Below, one piece after another: positions 10,565 through 21,395 of a stretch of 64,000 bases of DNA. This DNA is from Riptortus pedestris (Eukaryota; Arthropoda; Insecta; Hemiptera; Alydidae), in contig CM032230.1 of the NCBI GenBank assembly GCA_019009955.1, positions 28,338,001-28,402,000 of the forward strand. Direction: 5' to 3'. Below the pieces are notes generated by a model. The model was not told where the DNA came from. It worked only from the letters and a program-made list of their open reading frames with translations, and made no database searches. Each line of letters opens with the position of its first letter. Within the stretch, counting starts at the first letter, position 1. The position numbers and the translations under genes are program-made.

Positions 10565-10690
10565 AAATAAAAATAGTTATTTATTATACAAGTGACGAAA
10601 GTAGATCATTTTACAACTCGAGTGAAAAGTTTACCTTACTCGCTTCGCTCGTGTGGTAATTTCACGAGAGTTGTAAATTCTACTTTCGCA
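10565..10690. mobile_element. Palindromic MITE
   Basis: Arms GTGACGAAAGTAGATC...TACAACTCGAGTG and CACGAGAGTTGTAAATTCTAC-TTTCG are inverted copies around a CG-rich centre (CTCGCTTCGCTCGTG). Flanked by TTATTATA-type sequence. It abuts AGCAGA body sequence on the right. A related copy lies at 36605-36730 and a similarly built one at 26815-26975. Small foldback elements of this design are non-autonomous; the helper is unknown. Confidence 0.65.
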
Positions 10691-11218
10691 CGAAAATTCG
10701 AAATATCTCCGTTATTATGCATCGGATCGAAAAATTGTATAGAACCAATCTTATTGTAAATTACATTTACTATAAATATTGTTATATACACTTATTCTCT
10801 ATCTTGAATATTAACCGAGATATTTGCATTTTTATGAAGTCTGTGGTCCGGTGATGTTCGGGTTAGTTCGGCCGTTTTCGTAAGTCGGCTCTGGCGGAAG
10901 CTTCTAACCTAACCTGTCGTTTTTAACCTTACCTAACCTTCTTTACTTTGTGAGATTTATGCAAATACGTTCTGTTCATCCACCCCCCTCCTTTTTTAGT
11001 TCTTGGACTACTAAAATTTGAGTTATTAAAATATAAATTATTCTTACAATTCAGAAGCCGTTTCAGTTGGGAGTTTATTAAAATTAACTGAAAGATTTCT
11101 CATTACCGTTTGTATTTACTTATGGTGGTGTTGTGTTACCAGTATGCAGATTTCTCTATTGCTAAACTTCACATAGGAAATCTGCTTAGTTTACGCAGCC
11201 CCTGTGTGACGGACTTTT
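10691..11218 (-). mobile_element. AGCAGA element, 5' two-thirds
   Basis: Starts inside the body (AATATCTCCGTTATTATGCA) next to the MITE and ends in a good 5' terminus, ACGCAGCCCCTGTGTGACGG. Contains the 5' hairpin of the long subfamily (GCAGATTTCTC...GGAAATCTGC) and the same extra GC-rich insert as the copy at 3113. Confidence 0.7.
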
Positions 11219-11566
11219 TTTATTGACTGAAATCGGACATGGAGTAGAAGGAGTTTAGAGAGGGGGGGGATTTGAAAATTCAAAAAATATCCCTTATAAT
11301 GAGTAGGGTCGTGAGATTCTATGGAACCTATCTTGTTAATCCATTGTTGTTCTATGTGTTTTTTTACTAACTCAGTAAGTATTTAGCGAGTTATTCATAC
11401 TTTGTTGTTTTAGCCCTCGGTGCCCCACCTTCCCCCGCTACGTTTTCTACTCACAGGTTTTTATAAAGAAATACAGAATGAATGTTCAGATGAGATCATT
11501 ACTTTTCAATACCAACACGTGGGAAATCTGCAGGGGTGCACGCAGCCCCTGGGTGACGGACCTTTT
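11219..11566 (-). mobile_element. AGCAGA element, 5' two-thirds
   Basis: Abuts the previous copy. Body from GACTGAAATCGGACATGG through a G-rich tract to CACGTGGGAAATCTGC and CCTGGGTGACGGACC. No 3' end or microsatellite. Confidence 0.65.
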
Positions 11567-11813
11567 TGATTCTACACATAATAAAGGAGATATCTTCCTC
11601 TATCTGGTACGATTCCAGCCATTAATAAACTTGAAATGTAGTTTTATACGAAATGATTAAATATCAAGTTTGATAAGGATCAAACAAATATTTCTCTGAG
11701 AGAGAAATGTATTTATGAATCGAACTCATTTTCGTGAGCTCTTTGTAGGCTCCATGGGGATTTATAAAAATAAAATTCGAAACATTCTTAATTTTCCATA
11801 TGGGAAATCTGCT
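11567..11813 (+). repeat. AGCAGA element, 3' part
   Basis: Opposite orientation to the preceding copy: GATTCCAGCCATTAATAAAC, ATCAAGTTTGATAAGGATCA, ACTCATTTTCGTGAG, ending ATGGGAAATCTGCTG. It forms an inverted pair with the copy on its left. Confidence 0.55.
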
Positions 11814-12519
11814 GTACATTAGGATAAACAAAACTATTTATTATACGACAATAGAATACACTCTTGATATTTTTAAAGCAATGAAAAATATATAATATAC
11901 TTCTGATTTGTTATTCTGGTGGACATTAAATTTTAAGATTTCTTTTAATAAATCTTCGCCATTGTTCCTGTGGCACCATATAAATTCATAAAGTTAAAAA
12001 AAAACTAGGAACTTTCAACTAGTCCGCGTTTTCGTTGGTTGCATCGTCTTGGCTGATGCCCAAATAGATTACATTCTTGAAGGGCGCGCTCTAGATTCGG
12101 CACAAGTTTTTAGGAATGTATCAATGTTTAAAATAAATAGTAATATTTTTAGTATGCCCTTATTAACCCTCAACAAATACAGTTACACATATATATATAT
12201 ATATATATATATTGTGCACAAATTATGTTAGTGAATTCTCTTTTAAATACCGTGTTTTGAAACTGTACATGAGAAAATTCACTCGTGTTTGCTATGACGT
12301 GCAAGGATATGATCTTGCTTTTACAATCAACTTTATGTAGACTTGGTAAGGAACATGTGATGTTATTGGGGTTTATGGTTTAATGTTGTTTTTATTTTCC
12401 ACATGACTTGAACGAACTACTGACTGAGGGTAGCCCACATATTAACACAATTCTGACATATTTAAAAACAATTGGGCAGTTTGAGAATATTTAATTACAT
12501 ATTTTAAATGTTTTTTTAA

Positions 12520-12551
<32 letters not shown>

Positions 12552-13420
12552 TGTGTGACTGTGTGAGACGTATTTAAATTTGAATGATGCCTTTTTTTAT
12601 GAATAGTTTCTGTTTCAAAGTCACCAAGTTTACTTTTCATCTATTTATTTGCCACCACCTGTTTTTAGTTCTATGTTATGTTCGTCTTTCTTTTGTGTGC
12701 TGTTCCTTTAGTTTTGTTCTTTATATTATTTTGTGTTCCATGTTTTGTTATTTTGTTTACTAGTTTTTTGTTTTTGTTTTGTATTTCCCCCACGTTTAAG
12801 AAGAGCAAGTGGACGTAGTTGCGGAGCTCCACTTAATAACAAATAAATAAGTAGTTTCTAAGATATATTGTTTATGAAGAAATATTAGCTATTGTCAAAA
12901 TATAGCTTTATTGTTGAAAACATTTTTGTCAGAGAAAGACGAGGAGAGAATGAAGGGAGTAGCAACTTGAAAAGAAATACTAAGCAAAACGCCGGAGGGC
13001 ACCATTTAATTGGCTATTTGTTTCTTTCCCATTTCTTATTGTAGCTGGCAACTACAATTCTCTAGTAGGCCTACAATGTTGAATGCCAGGATACTGGAGA
13101 CTTTTATTGAGAGATTTTTTTATTATGAATTAAAAAATTCCTGAAATAAGTAATTGTTTAATAATTAATTTAATAATAAATAATACTTTTTTTCATCAAT
13201 TTACATTATTATATTCTTGGCGATAGAACACTAGAAAATTCCAAGGGAAATTATATGTCTAAATTTTCCCAGGGAAATTCAATATCTAAAATATCCCCTG
13301 GGAATTCCCATACGGAAATATTATACTTTACTCATTGTTCATTGTTGGTAGTGAGTTTTCTTTGTTTTTTTTTAAAACAAGTTTAATAAAGACAAATATC
13401 TGGTTTTTATTTTAGGACCG
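11814..13420. other. No gene seen; microsatellites and a short tandem repeat
   Basis: (AT)n at about 12188-12212 and (GT)n at about 12522-12558. At 12795-12850 a segment (CAAGTGGACGTAGTTGCGG to AATAAATAAG) looks like a retroposon 3' end. At 13238-13320 an imperfect repeat of about 28 bp has alternating GGGAAATT and TTTCCC. Confidence 0.4.
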
Positions 13421-13469
13421 AAATTTGATTTTAGGGAGAAATTTGATTGCTTTAATTTATTATTTTCAG

Positions 13470-13586
13470 CTGGCAGTAAACCCCCACATCTACTCAACAA
13501 ATTGTCACAAAGATATAAAAAAAAAATATGAGAAGAGGAGATCAATAGTGTGTCAAACCAGCACGTGGGAAATGTGCTCAGTTAAC

Positions 13587-13648
<62 letters not shown>

Positions 13649-14134
13649 CTGTTAACGCTCTAGCAATTTTTGCTTGATCGTTACCAAATTCCATATTAAA
13701 ACGTTTCATGTAAAAATAAAGATCAAGTTTGTTAACGGCTGAAATCGGACAGATGGGAGGGGGAGGAAATTTAGAGGGGAGGAATTTTGAAAATTCGAAA
13801 TATCTCCGTTACCGTACATCGGATCGAAAAATTGTATAGAATCAATCTTATTGAAAACTAAATGATCTATAAATGTTGTTATGTACATGTTTTCATTATC
13901 TTTAATATTAACCGAGATATATGCGTTTTTTTAGTTTTCGGCCCTGAGTAAACCCCCACTCCTGCTCATGTCATATCAACAATAAGTCATATCATATATT
14001 ATGGAAACACTTTATTTGAAGCCTAAATAACAATTATTGTTCTCATTGAACTTTTACGTCATTAGATAAATGCAAATACGGTACGCAAGTGGGAAATCTG
14101 CTTAGTTTACGCAGCCCCTGCGTGACGGACTTTT
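13470..14134 (-). mobile_element. AGCAGA element copy with long (AT)n, plus a flanking 5' fragment
   Basis: 13470-13588 is a 5' fragment of one copy (AGTAAACCCCCACATCTACTC to GTGGGAAATGTGC). A second copy starts directly in the (AT)n at 13589-13644 and continues with TCTGTTAACGCTCTAGC to the complete 5' terminus CCCTGCGTGACGGAC. The palindromic 3' end of the second copy is absent, so its microsatellite joins the first fragment directly. Confidence 0.7.
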
Positions 14135-14827
14135 TTAGATTGCTATAAGCGAATTAAAAATAAAATCGAAGGAGGCAGATGTAGCACCCTGGATAGCTGC
14201 ATTATACTTTTCTGGAGTAAGCAAACATTGTAAAGTTTTTATACTAAATGGATAGGCGAGTGAGAAGCATGGTGTTTAATGTGACTAAAGAAGATACTGG
14301 ATATCATGCAGCTTTTCTCCAAACTTATCTAATCTTATCTTGAAATGATATTACTCCTACATAAAATAAACTTAATAAAAAAATGTGTCCCAACTCCTAA
14401 ATAACAAGGGATAAAATGCAATTTTAGTTTTGTCGCTCCCCTGACACTTCCACATTGGTGTTTGGAGGAATATAAGGCTCAGTTTCATTTGAGGGAGACT
14501 GTCCTTTCTTATTAGGTTGAATTCCAGAGTGACAAAGGCCCACCTCACAACCCTCATCTAACTCAGCGGTATAACCTCTCCCCGGTATAACCTCTCTCAG
14601 GAATGAGCCGCCCTCTCTACTCTTCAACCTGAAAGATATTTAACGCTTCATGATTTTCTATTATATTCTAGCCACAACAGCAAAATGTCTGTACAGCATT
14701 AACCTTTCTTGTGGGAAATCATTGCAATTATTTTGGTATTATACAATATGGAAATAAATTAAACGTGACTATCAGAGTTGGAAGAAACTACCAGACTATT
14801 CACCCGCCAAAACAAATAGTATGTAAT
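14135..14827. other. No gene recognised
   Basis: The stretch 14372-14630 is less AT-rich, and the minus strand keeps two overlapping frames of about 60 codons. The octamer-like CGGTATAACCTCTC occurs twice (14568 and 14582). A retroelement fragment is possible but no domain is identifiable. Confidence 0.35.
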
Positions 14828-15530
14828 GTTATTTATTAACGTCCACTTTATGCTACAATAGAAAGGGTAATCTACAGGTTGTAATCCTATTCTAGCCATG
14901 GTGGAGCTAAGGATTTTAATTAAGTTAATGACTAAAGATATTTAGGAGAAAGTGCATTTTAGTTCCTCCCTTGATGGCGCACGATGATGACGGCGGCCAT
15001 CTTGTTTTTCTAACACAAGGGTGGGGGTTGTGTTTTCCTTACTTTATCTTTTTTAACACTTTAAAATTTCCAAAATACGCCATCGGCGGTTTAACCGAGG
15101 GGGGGGGAGGGGGAGGGGGTGGGTACTTTTAACTTAAAATTTGATAACTCACCGAAGGTGGTGGATCCTTTGACTGCGGAGGATAGACTTTCGTATGTAG
15201 GCGATAAGAATCCCACTTTTATACACCATTCAATAACGGCACGCTTTCCCTGCACTTCCAATTGTGTAAAAAACTTAGTCGTGCACTCACTTTGAGCCAT
15301 AGCTAAAACGGATACGGTATTAATAGTAAACACTAGCAAAAACAATATGTTGGACGGTAGCAAGAAACAAGATGTCGGACAGTGACGTAACAAGATGGCG
15401 GCTAGGGGGGAACTAAAATGCACTTTAGCCGATATTTATATTGCCTTTACTGGAATATAATTCACGACTCTAGGTTTACCATGTGAGATTAAGACCAGAC
15501 ACATACACACATGGCTAACCTAAACCCCTT
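14828..15530 (-). mobile_element. tRNA-derived SINE split by a Merlin-like element
   Basis: 14828-14944 holds the SINE 3' body (TTATTAACGTCCACTTTATG to ATCTACAGGTTG). 15431-15530 holds the tRNA-like head (TCTAGGTTTACCATGTGAGA, then ACATGGCTAACCTAAACCCC). Together they match the intact copy at 7295-7524. The interruption is the element at 14945-15430. Confidence 0.7.
14945..15430 (-). mobile_element. Merlin-like DNA transposon, non-autonomous
   Basis: 486 bp flanked by GATATTTA at 14937-14944 and 15431-15438. Termini are GGAGAAAGTGCATTTTAGTT and, inverted, GGCTAAAGTGCATTTTAGTT, continuing in CCYCCC. On the minus strand 15300-15153 reads MAQSECTTKFF, then GKRAVIEWCIKVGFLSPTYE, and is followed by a consensus donor, G/GTGAGT. 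The EWC..VGFL pattern resembles the N-terminal start of Merlin/IS1016-type transposases, and an 8-bp duplication with 5'-GG termini fits Merlin. P or hAT elements also make 8-bp duplications, so superfamily is tentative. Element boundaries are well supported. Confidence 0.65.
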
Positions 15531-15664
15531 CAGGAATGTGAAATGGACTTATTAAAGACTCCTTTTCCCCGAAATTCTTACCTGCCCATAAATTTGTAAT
15601 AAACTCATTGAAGAAAGAAAGTACATTTATTTTAATCCAATACACAGGTGTCAAACAGAATGTG

Positions 15665-16010
15665 TTACAAAATCAAAACATTTTCGCACAACCTTAGACG
15701 CAGGCGTTCTTGAGCCCTTATACCTAAATTATAATAGGTGGATCCACTTGACATGGGAAGGCAGGCATGATGTTTTGATGTCACCTTCATGAACTGATAA
15801 AAGGACAACCTCAAATTCCTTGTGGATTTGGCTGTTCCTAACAAACCAGGGAGCATTTGCCGTTATCCGAAGTACTTTGCTCTGAAAGGACTGGAGTCTC
15901 TTTTTGTGTGTGTAGCTGATGCCCAGCCAGACTGGGCATGCGTATGTTAATTAGGGAGTATGAGTGTTTTGTAAAAGTAACGTTGCGCAAGTCAGGTTCA
16001 GTGGTGTAGT
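15665..16010 (-). pseudogene. Jockey-type LINE ORF2 fragment (reverse transcriptase C-terminus)
   Basis: On the minus strand one frame reads LTYACPVWLGISYTHKKRL, QSFQSKVLRITANAPWFVRN and SQIHKEF, then SCLPSHV. This is the conserved region just after the reverse transcriptase domain in jockey and related clades, where typical copies read TYACPVW...LQ..QNK.LR...APWYVRN..IH.DL. The frame is interrupted upstream by a stop (HTP-stop before LTYA) and decays downstream. No endonuclease or catalytic YADD motif is present in the fragment. A dead, truncated LINE copy. Confidence 0.8.
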
Positions 16011-16660
16011 TTTGTTTATTAAAGAGTATATTTGTGTTATATATGATGCCGCCATGTAAGTCGTACGTCAATATTTACTCCGAGATAGCAAATGCTCGGA
16101 GCTCGGAGTCCAAGGAGTTGAGTGATGGCCAATTATCAGTTCAGGATGATCTTCGTTCTTGAATGACGAGGAGCAAAAATCTTGGCCTGCGTTTTTTTGT
16201 ACTGTGAAGGGGCGATGCGAGACGTAAAGAAGTCAAGGCCAGATTAACTGAATCAAATATATTAACAACAATAATAAATAATGATAAAGTTATTAACAAA
16301 AAGATCCGTCCACGGCCGCACTTCAGACTCCGGTTTTCACAGTCAATAATTAAGCACTGTAACCTAAAACGTGGTTCACTATTCGAATGCTGATAGGAGA
16401 CTCACTAAGCCTAACCTCGCTAAGTTATAGGGACTTCTCTATAGCAACCTATAGCAGCGAGATACTTGCGAACACATGAAAATTAAGACTGTCACGGAAA
16501 TTCATTCGCGAGTACCTCGCCGCTACAGTACAATGTATGCCCTGTAATAATTTCAAGATCGCATTTCCGGTCACAATCTGTTGGTTAATGTCAACGAATT
16601 TCAGGAATTTGAATTGGTTAAGTAATTCCAGGAATTCCCTAAGTGCTGGAATGTGACTCG
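16011..16660. other. No gene recognised
   Basis: Mixed composition, GC-richer at 16290-16520. It might be retroelement leader sequence but no motif supports that. Short chance frames only. Confidence 0.35.
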
Positions 16661-16789
16661 CTGATGATCTCTTTTTTTACTAGTTAAAAACCTATATAAT
16701 GAATATAGAAGTGGAAATACAAGCTGGGCATGAGATATATAGTGACTGAGATATCTAAAGTGGAAAACGGAGCAGTAGAAGAGCAATTT

Positions 16790-17095
16790 GCTGAAGGTTA
16801 AAGACTAAAAATGGAAATATCTCGGTCAATATACGAGACTCCGGGAAAAAGAATAGAAAGACATTTATAGAAAACCAAATTTGCAACAAGATTGGCTTTA
16901 TACAATTTTACGATCAGGCTCCATATATATTTAGAATTTTCGATTTTCCTCCCTCTATACCCTTTTGGTCCGAGTTCATTAGTATTACATAAAATGATTT
17001 AATATCGAGTATAGTCGGGTTAAATGAAAATTACGGCCGCGAGCACCTTAACAGACAGATACACTTAAACACATACACCCAGAAATATATATATA

Positions 17096-17142
<47 letters not shown>

Positions 17143-17254
17143 TAGTTTCGAATGGAGCTTATTTTCGTTATCTCTTGGCTACTATTGATATATTTTTTTC
17201 GCGTCATGAGTACAGCCTCAATAGCTGATTTCCCTTGAGGGAAATTTAATAAAA
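16790..17254 (+). mobile_element. AGCAGA element, 3' two-thirds
   Basis: Body from GCTGAAGGTTAAAGACTAAA through (AT)n at 17086-17140 to the 3' palindrome TTTCCCTTGAGGGAAA, then TTAATAAAA. Decayed relative to the complete copies; no recognisable 5' terminus. Confidence 0.65.
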
Positions 17255-17757
17255 ATTCATTTATTCAATTAACTGGCAAATTAAATGACAATATAATTAT
17301 TAAACTAATATTGTGATGATGTTAGAAAATGCATTCATTCGTTTTGAAATATTGTTCATTTAATGTATAATATAAGTACGTATATATATACATACGTAGG
17401 AATATGTAGGAAAATTAATTAACATTATATTATATTTGTGTACTTTTGTTAAAGTAAAACGTCACTTTTGACGTATCCTATTGTGAAATAAATAAACTTT
17501 ATTTTAGAACAATTTATTCTAAAATGATTTATGATATTATTCTTGGAGAGAAGCAAATTAATTTTAAGTATAATGTAAAAATATGTTTTTGGCTTATTAA
17601 GATATAAATGTGGTTTGGAAAGAAAAGTTGTGATATATCTGAGAGAAAATTAAATGCCCTAAGGATAAGTTTCCCTCGCTCCAAAGCAGCTTTTCCAGCC
17701 TTATCATAGCAGATGATCCCACAGTTTTACCCAGTGAGATTCTTTTTGTGTTTCTAT

Positions 17758-17758
<1 letters not shown>

Positions 17759-17826
<68 letters not shown>
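17759..17826. repeat. (CT)n microsatellite
   Basis: About 34 uninterrupted CT units. Frames through it read SLSLSL or REREREX on either strand and are artefacts of the repeat. 17255-17758 and 17827-18240 show no gene. Confidence 0.95.
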
Positions 17827-17831
<5 letters not shown>

Positions 17832-18246
17832 CCTCCCACACACGCGTACTTTTAATGCCTCGGTAGTATTCCTTATTTTTTTTATTTATTATTCTTCCCT
17901 ACCCAACCACCTATTATACTCTGCATCGAACCGTTTATATTTTGAAATAACATTTTTCCATAGAGAAAGTCTAAATGCTCTGCTGCTGCCCCAATAAGTA
18001 TTTTTACTTTTAGCAATAAACTATGTAGAAGAACTATTTCTCTCTGGCCTAAGATTAATACCTCCGTTATAGCTAATGTGCATGATCAGTGAATTTCTTT
18101 CTTTCAATATATGAATGGAATAAATTCATGAACACACATTGAATGTGCCTTGATAATTAATTTATTTGAGTTATAGAAATAAGGTGGTCTGAAAACATAA
18201 AACAGTAAATAAAATGACCATAGCAGGCTTTTTATTCTTCCAAAAC

Positions 18247-18352
18247 CTAACCACAAAGGAAAACAGCTACTGAGGTTGTACTCATGACGCGATTTACGAA
18301 ACGTTTTCTAAAATGTTTATTGATTCAACCCAGATGACGAAAATGACGTCCG

Positions 18353-18405
<53 letters not shown>

Positions 18406-18790
18406 TACACTTGACTGTTACCGCTCTAATGGTCAAAATTTATATTTAATCACTACCATGTGTGGATGTAAGAAGTTCATGTAAAACTATAGATCAAGTT
18501 CGTTAAGGCTGAAATCGGACAATGCGTTTAGAAGGTGAACATTTTGAAAATGTCCGTTATTGAACATTTTTGTAGAATCAATCTTATTTAACAAGTACTT
18601 ACCTATAAATGTTGTAATACATATATTCTACTCTATCACGAATATTAACCGAGATATTTGGATCAGCTGCCAGTAAACCGACACTCCTACTCATGTTCTA
18701 TTAACAGTAAGCCGTTATTATTTTTAATAAACATTTACTGCGTGAGATACATCCGAATACGTAGCTTTATGACGTCATTAATTAAGATTT
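18247..18790 (-). mobile_element. AGCAGA element, 3' part and body
   Basis: Starts near AACAGCTACTGAGGTTGTAC, has (AT)n at 18359-18402, then the body with TCAAGTTCGTTAAGGCTGAA. It ends in the long-subfamily block TATGACGTCATTAATTAAGA without reaching the 5' terminus. Sequence to about 18900 still resembles the long subfamily. Confidence 0.65.
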
Positions 18791-19106
18791 TACGTTTTTG
18801 TTTCGAATAGGTTTATTTAATCAATACCATATTCAATATTTAACCATTTCAGTCTAAACTAAAGATCCTATTTGTTATTAGAATTCGAACAGGAGGTTCT
18901 CAAATTAAAAATATATGTTTTATGAAGCATGTTAACAGAGTTTCTGTCACACTGGCTGAGAGTACAGAAGTCAAGGGCATTCTAGAGTATCATTTTCAAG
19001 TCTTCAAATGACCACGGCCTACACTGAAGGGTGGAAAACAACAGAATCATATTAGCTTACCATGTACTTCGAAGTTCTGGGCAATAAAATGTGACTTGTC
19101 GTTCTG

Positions 19107-19199
19107 AAACGCATCAGTAAGAACATCGAGATGAGAGAAATCATCACTTGTCGATTGAGGATTGGTCACGCGAGACTTCTCATGAATGAAGACCTGTGA
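19107..19199 (+). pseudogene. LINE ORF2 tail fragment
   Basis: 31 codons ending in a stop read KRISKNIEMREIITCRLRI then GHARLLMNEDL. The RLRIGHxRL motif is the hallmark of the RNase H/C-terminal region of jockey-type ORF2 (RLRIGHTRLTHGYL). Too short to classify further. Confidence 0.45.
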
Positions 19200-19224
19200 C
19201 ATAATAATTCATCAATACTTCTGG

Positions 19225-19550
19225 CGTAGTTCATGTATAACGGGTTATTGTTAATATGACATGAGCAGGATTGAGAATTTACTGAAGTCTGAAAATTAAA
19301 AAAAATGCGAATATCTTGTGCAATATTCAAGATAGTGTATATAACAATATATATATAGGAAATTTAATGCACTAGTATAATTGGTTCTAAAAAATTTTTC
19401 GACCAAAAGTAATCTTCAATATTTTGAAAATTCCCCACGTCTTGGAAATTTGAGACCACTAGATATATACATATATTTATATACATTCCGGGTAAGATCG
19501 ACGGATATCTGAAGAAGGTTTTTAAAATCGCGTCCTGAGTACGTGATAAA
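19225..19550 (+). repeat. AGCAGA element, central fragment
   Basis: Matches the short subfamily from AACGGGTTATTGTTAATATG through ATTTACTGAAGTCTGAAAAT to GGTAAGATCGACGGATATCTG and CGTCCTGAGTACG, with internal loss around the microsatellite. Confidence 0.6.
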
Positions 19551-20210
19551 TTATCTATAAAGGGCTATATTTTGTTTCTATTTAAAATCATTTTATCACA
19601 CTTTAGAAAATCTTTAAATTCACTGTAGTAGTGTTTTAAAAGAACCAATGCAGTTCTTAATAACACAAAAGGGGCACGAAATGAAAGACAATCTAAAAGA
19701 AGAAACAGGAGTAAAACATACCGAGGAGAAGGAGAAGTCGAGAAATACCTGAGAAGCTGCCAGTCTTGAATGTCTCAAAGAAGTTTAAGTGCCTGAAATA
19801 AATAATCCATCTTTCTTCTACCCAAATATCTCGGCATCTTTCCAAGTCTGTCTTTAGATATTCAAGTATTATCTCTAAGTCAGCTTTAGGAATTATGTCA
19901 GTAGCTTAGTCCTTCAGTTCTTGTAAGTCTAAAGACCCCACAATTTTTTTAAGAACTCAAGCGTCTTCGTAAATAGACAAATGCAGTTTATTGAAGTTGT
20001 TAGTAAACCATCTTATTGAATGTTCATTACAGGATGGGTTACTGCAACCAAAGCCAAATACCACTATTTAAATAATTAATTAATAGATTATAAAAAGCAG
20101 TGGATTGGTTCCTTCAGTATACGAAAATAAAATAAATACTATTGTCAAGGATCTTGTTAGTGCCAGCTGATTGTTAAGCATACTTGGCAAGACGGTTGAC
20201 AGAGCCTCTA
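19551..20210. other. No gene seen
   Basis: A/G-rich and T-rich patches. No domain, element terminus or long frame. Confidence 0.4.
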
Positions 20211-20220
20211 TAGAACAATG

Positions 20221-21384
20221 TCCGTCAGGGGCTGTGTAAACTAAGCAGATTTCCCACGTCAAGAATTACAATAGTTAAACCGACATACTTTTACACTTGA
20301 CAGCACCGTGAATATTAAGCGAACAAATACAAATATAAGGAGAAATATTTAGTCAATTTACATTTTAATAACCTCCACAACGGAAAGCATTTGAATTGTA
20401 AACAAACAGGTCAGCCAACCACTCAAAGATGAAAGATAGAAATATTCGTGACGGGAATAAGAAAAAATTACTGAAATATATCTGAATTGTTGCGAAAACT
20501 GCGTGCTTGAAAAATTACGCAGAGTTGATCTAAATACGTGATTTACGAAAGTCTACGATTACAGAAGTACGAAGTAAATGAAGACAATTAGTTCTCAGTT
20601 TTCTTACTAGTGAATAACATTGGGTTCAGTGCAGCTTTAGTATACAGTGCATTTAGTTTCAGTACAGTGATGTGTTGTTTTTGAAGATCCTTGCAGTGCC
20701 GTGTTTATATGAAGATCAGTGAAGTGCCGTATTTTTGAGAAAATCAGTGTTCTTGTGAAGATCAGCGCAGTGCTATATTTTGTGAACTTCAGTAATTCGC
20801 GAATGAGTTATTGTGCTGTGCATTACGAAGTGAAAGTTATCAGCACATATTGTGAGTAGTAGTGAAGTATAATGACCAAGTGTGTAGTTTATCGTCAAAT
20901 AAATTGTGCAGTGATAAAAACACCAAAGTTCGTGTCTATAATTTTGCAATTTAAAAGGAATCCTAATAATCAACATTTATTATTTTTGTAATAAACGTAA
21001 CAATATATTAATTTTATTGAAAAGTATTTACCACATCTATTGCTGCAAGATTGATAATGTACAATTTTCCTATTCGACTTATAGTAACAGAGTTGTTTCA
21101 AATTTTGGAAGCCCCCTCCTTCCTCCCACTTGTCGGACTTCTGCCACTAACGAAATCGATCTTTCTTTTTTCATAAAGGATTAAATATCGAGTTTGGTAA
21201 TGATCAAACAAAACTTGCGACCACTAGAGCGTTAATAGACAAATCAATATATATTGATTTGTACAATTTTGAATGCACCTCATTTTCGCCATCTTCTGTG
21301 TAGGATCAGTGAACATTTGAGGAAATGTTTTGAAAGCCTCATCATGACTACTACCACTATTCCTTTAAGGTAAATCTGTTAAAA
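20221..21384 (+). mobile_element. AGCAGA element, long subfamily, interrupted
   Basis: The 5' end (TCCGTCAGGGGCTGTGTAAAC, AGCAGATTTCCC) starts at 20221. The long-subfamily block CACCGTGAATATTAAGCGAA follows. The body is interrupted at about 20488 and resumes at about 21003 with ATATATTAATTTTATTGAAA. The 3' end is near 21356-21384 (CCTTTAAGGTAAATCTG). A paralogous uninterrupted sequence exists at 1880-2040. Confidence 0.7.
20488..21002 (+). mobile_element. LTR-like insertion, possible solo LTR
   Basis: About 515 bp, absent from other AGCAGA copies at this point. It starts TGTTGCGAAAACTGCG and ends AATAAACGTAACA, giving TG...CA type ends. Inside (20640-20800) it carries a degenerate array of CAGTG-CCGTRTTTxTGAAGATCAGTG units, and AATAAA-type signals near 20898 and 20990. 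No clear target-site duplication, and AACA could belong to the host element, so edges are good only to about 10 bp. No coding frame. Confidence 0.45.
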
Positions 21385-21395
21385 GATCATTACAC

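Noticed and set aside
17597..17997. Serine-leucine and arginine-glutamate rich frames on both strands
   Set aside because: Produced by the (CT)n microsatellite; the flanks have no coding character.
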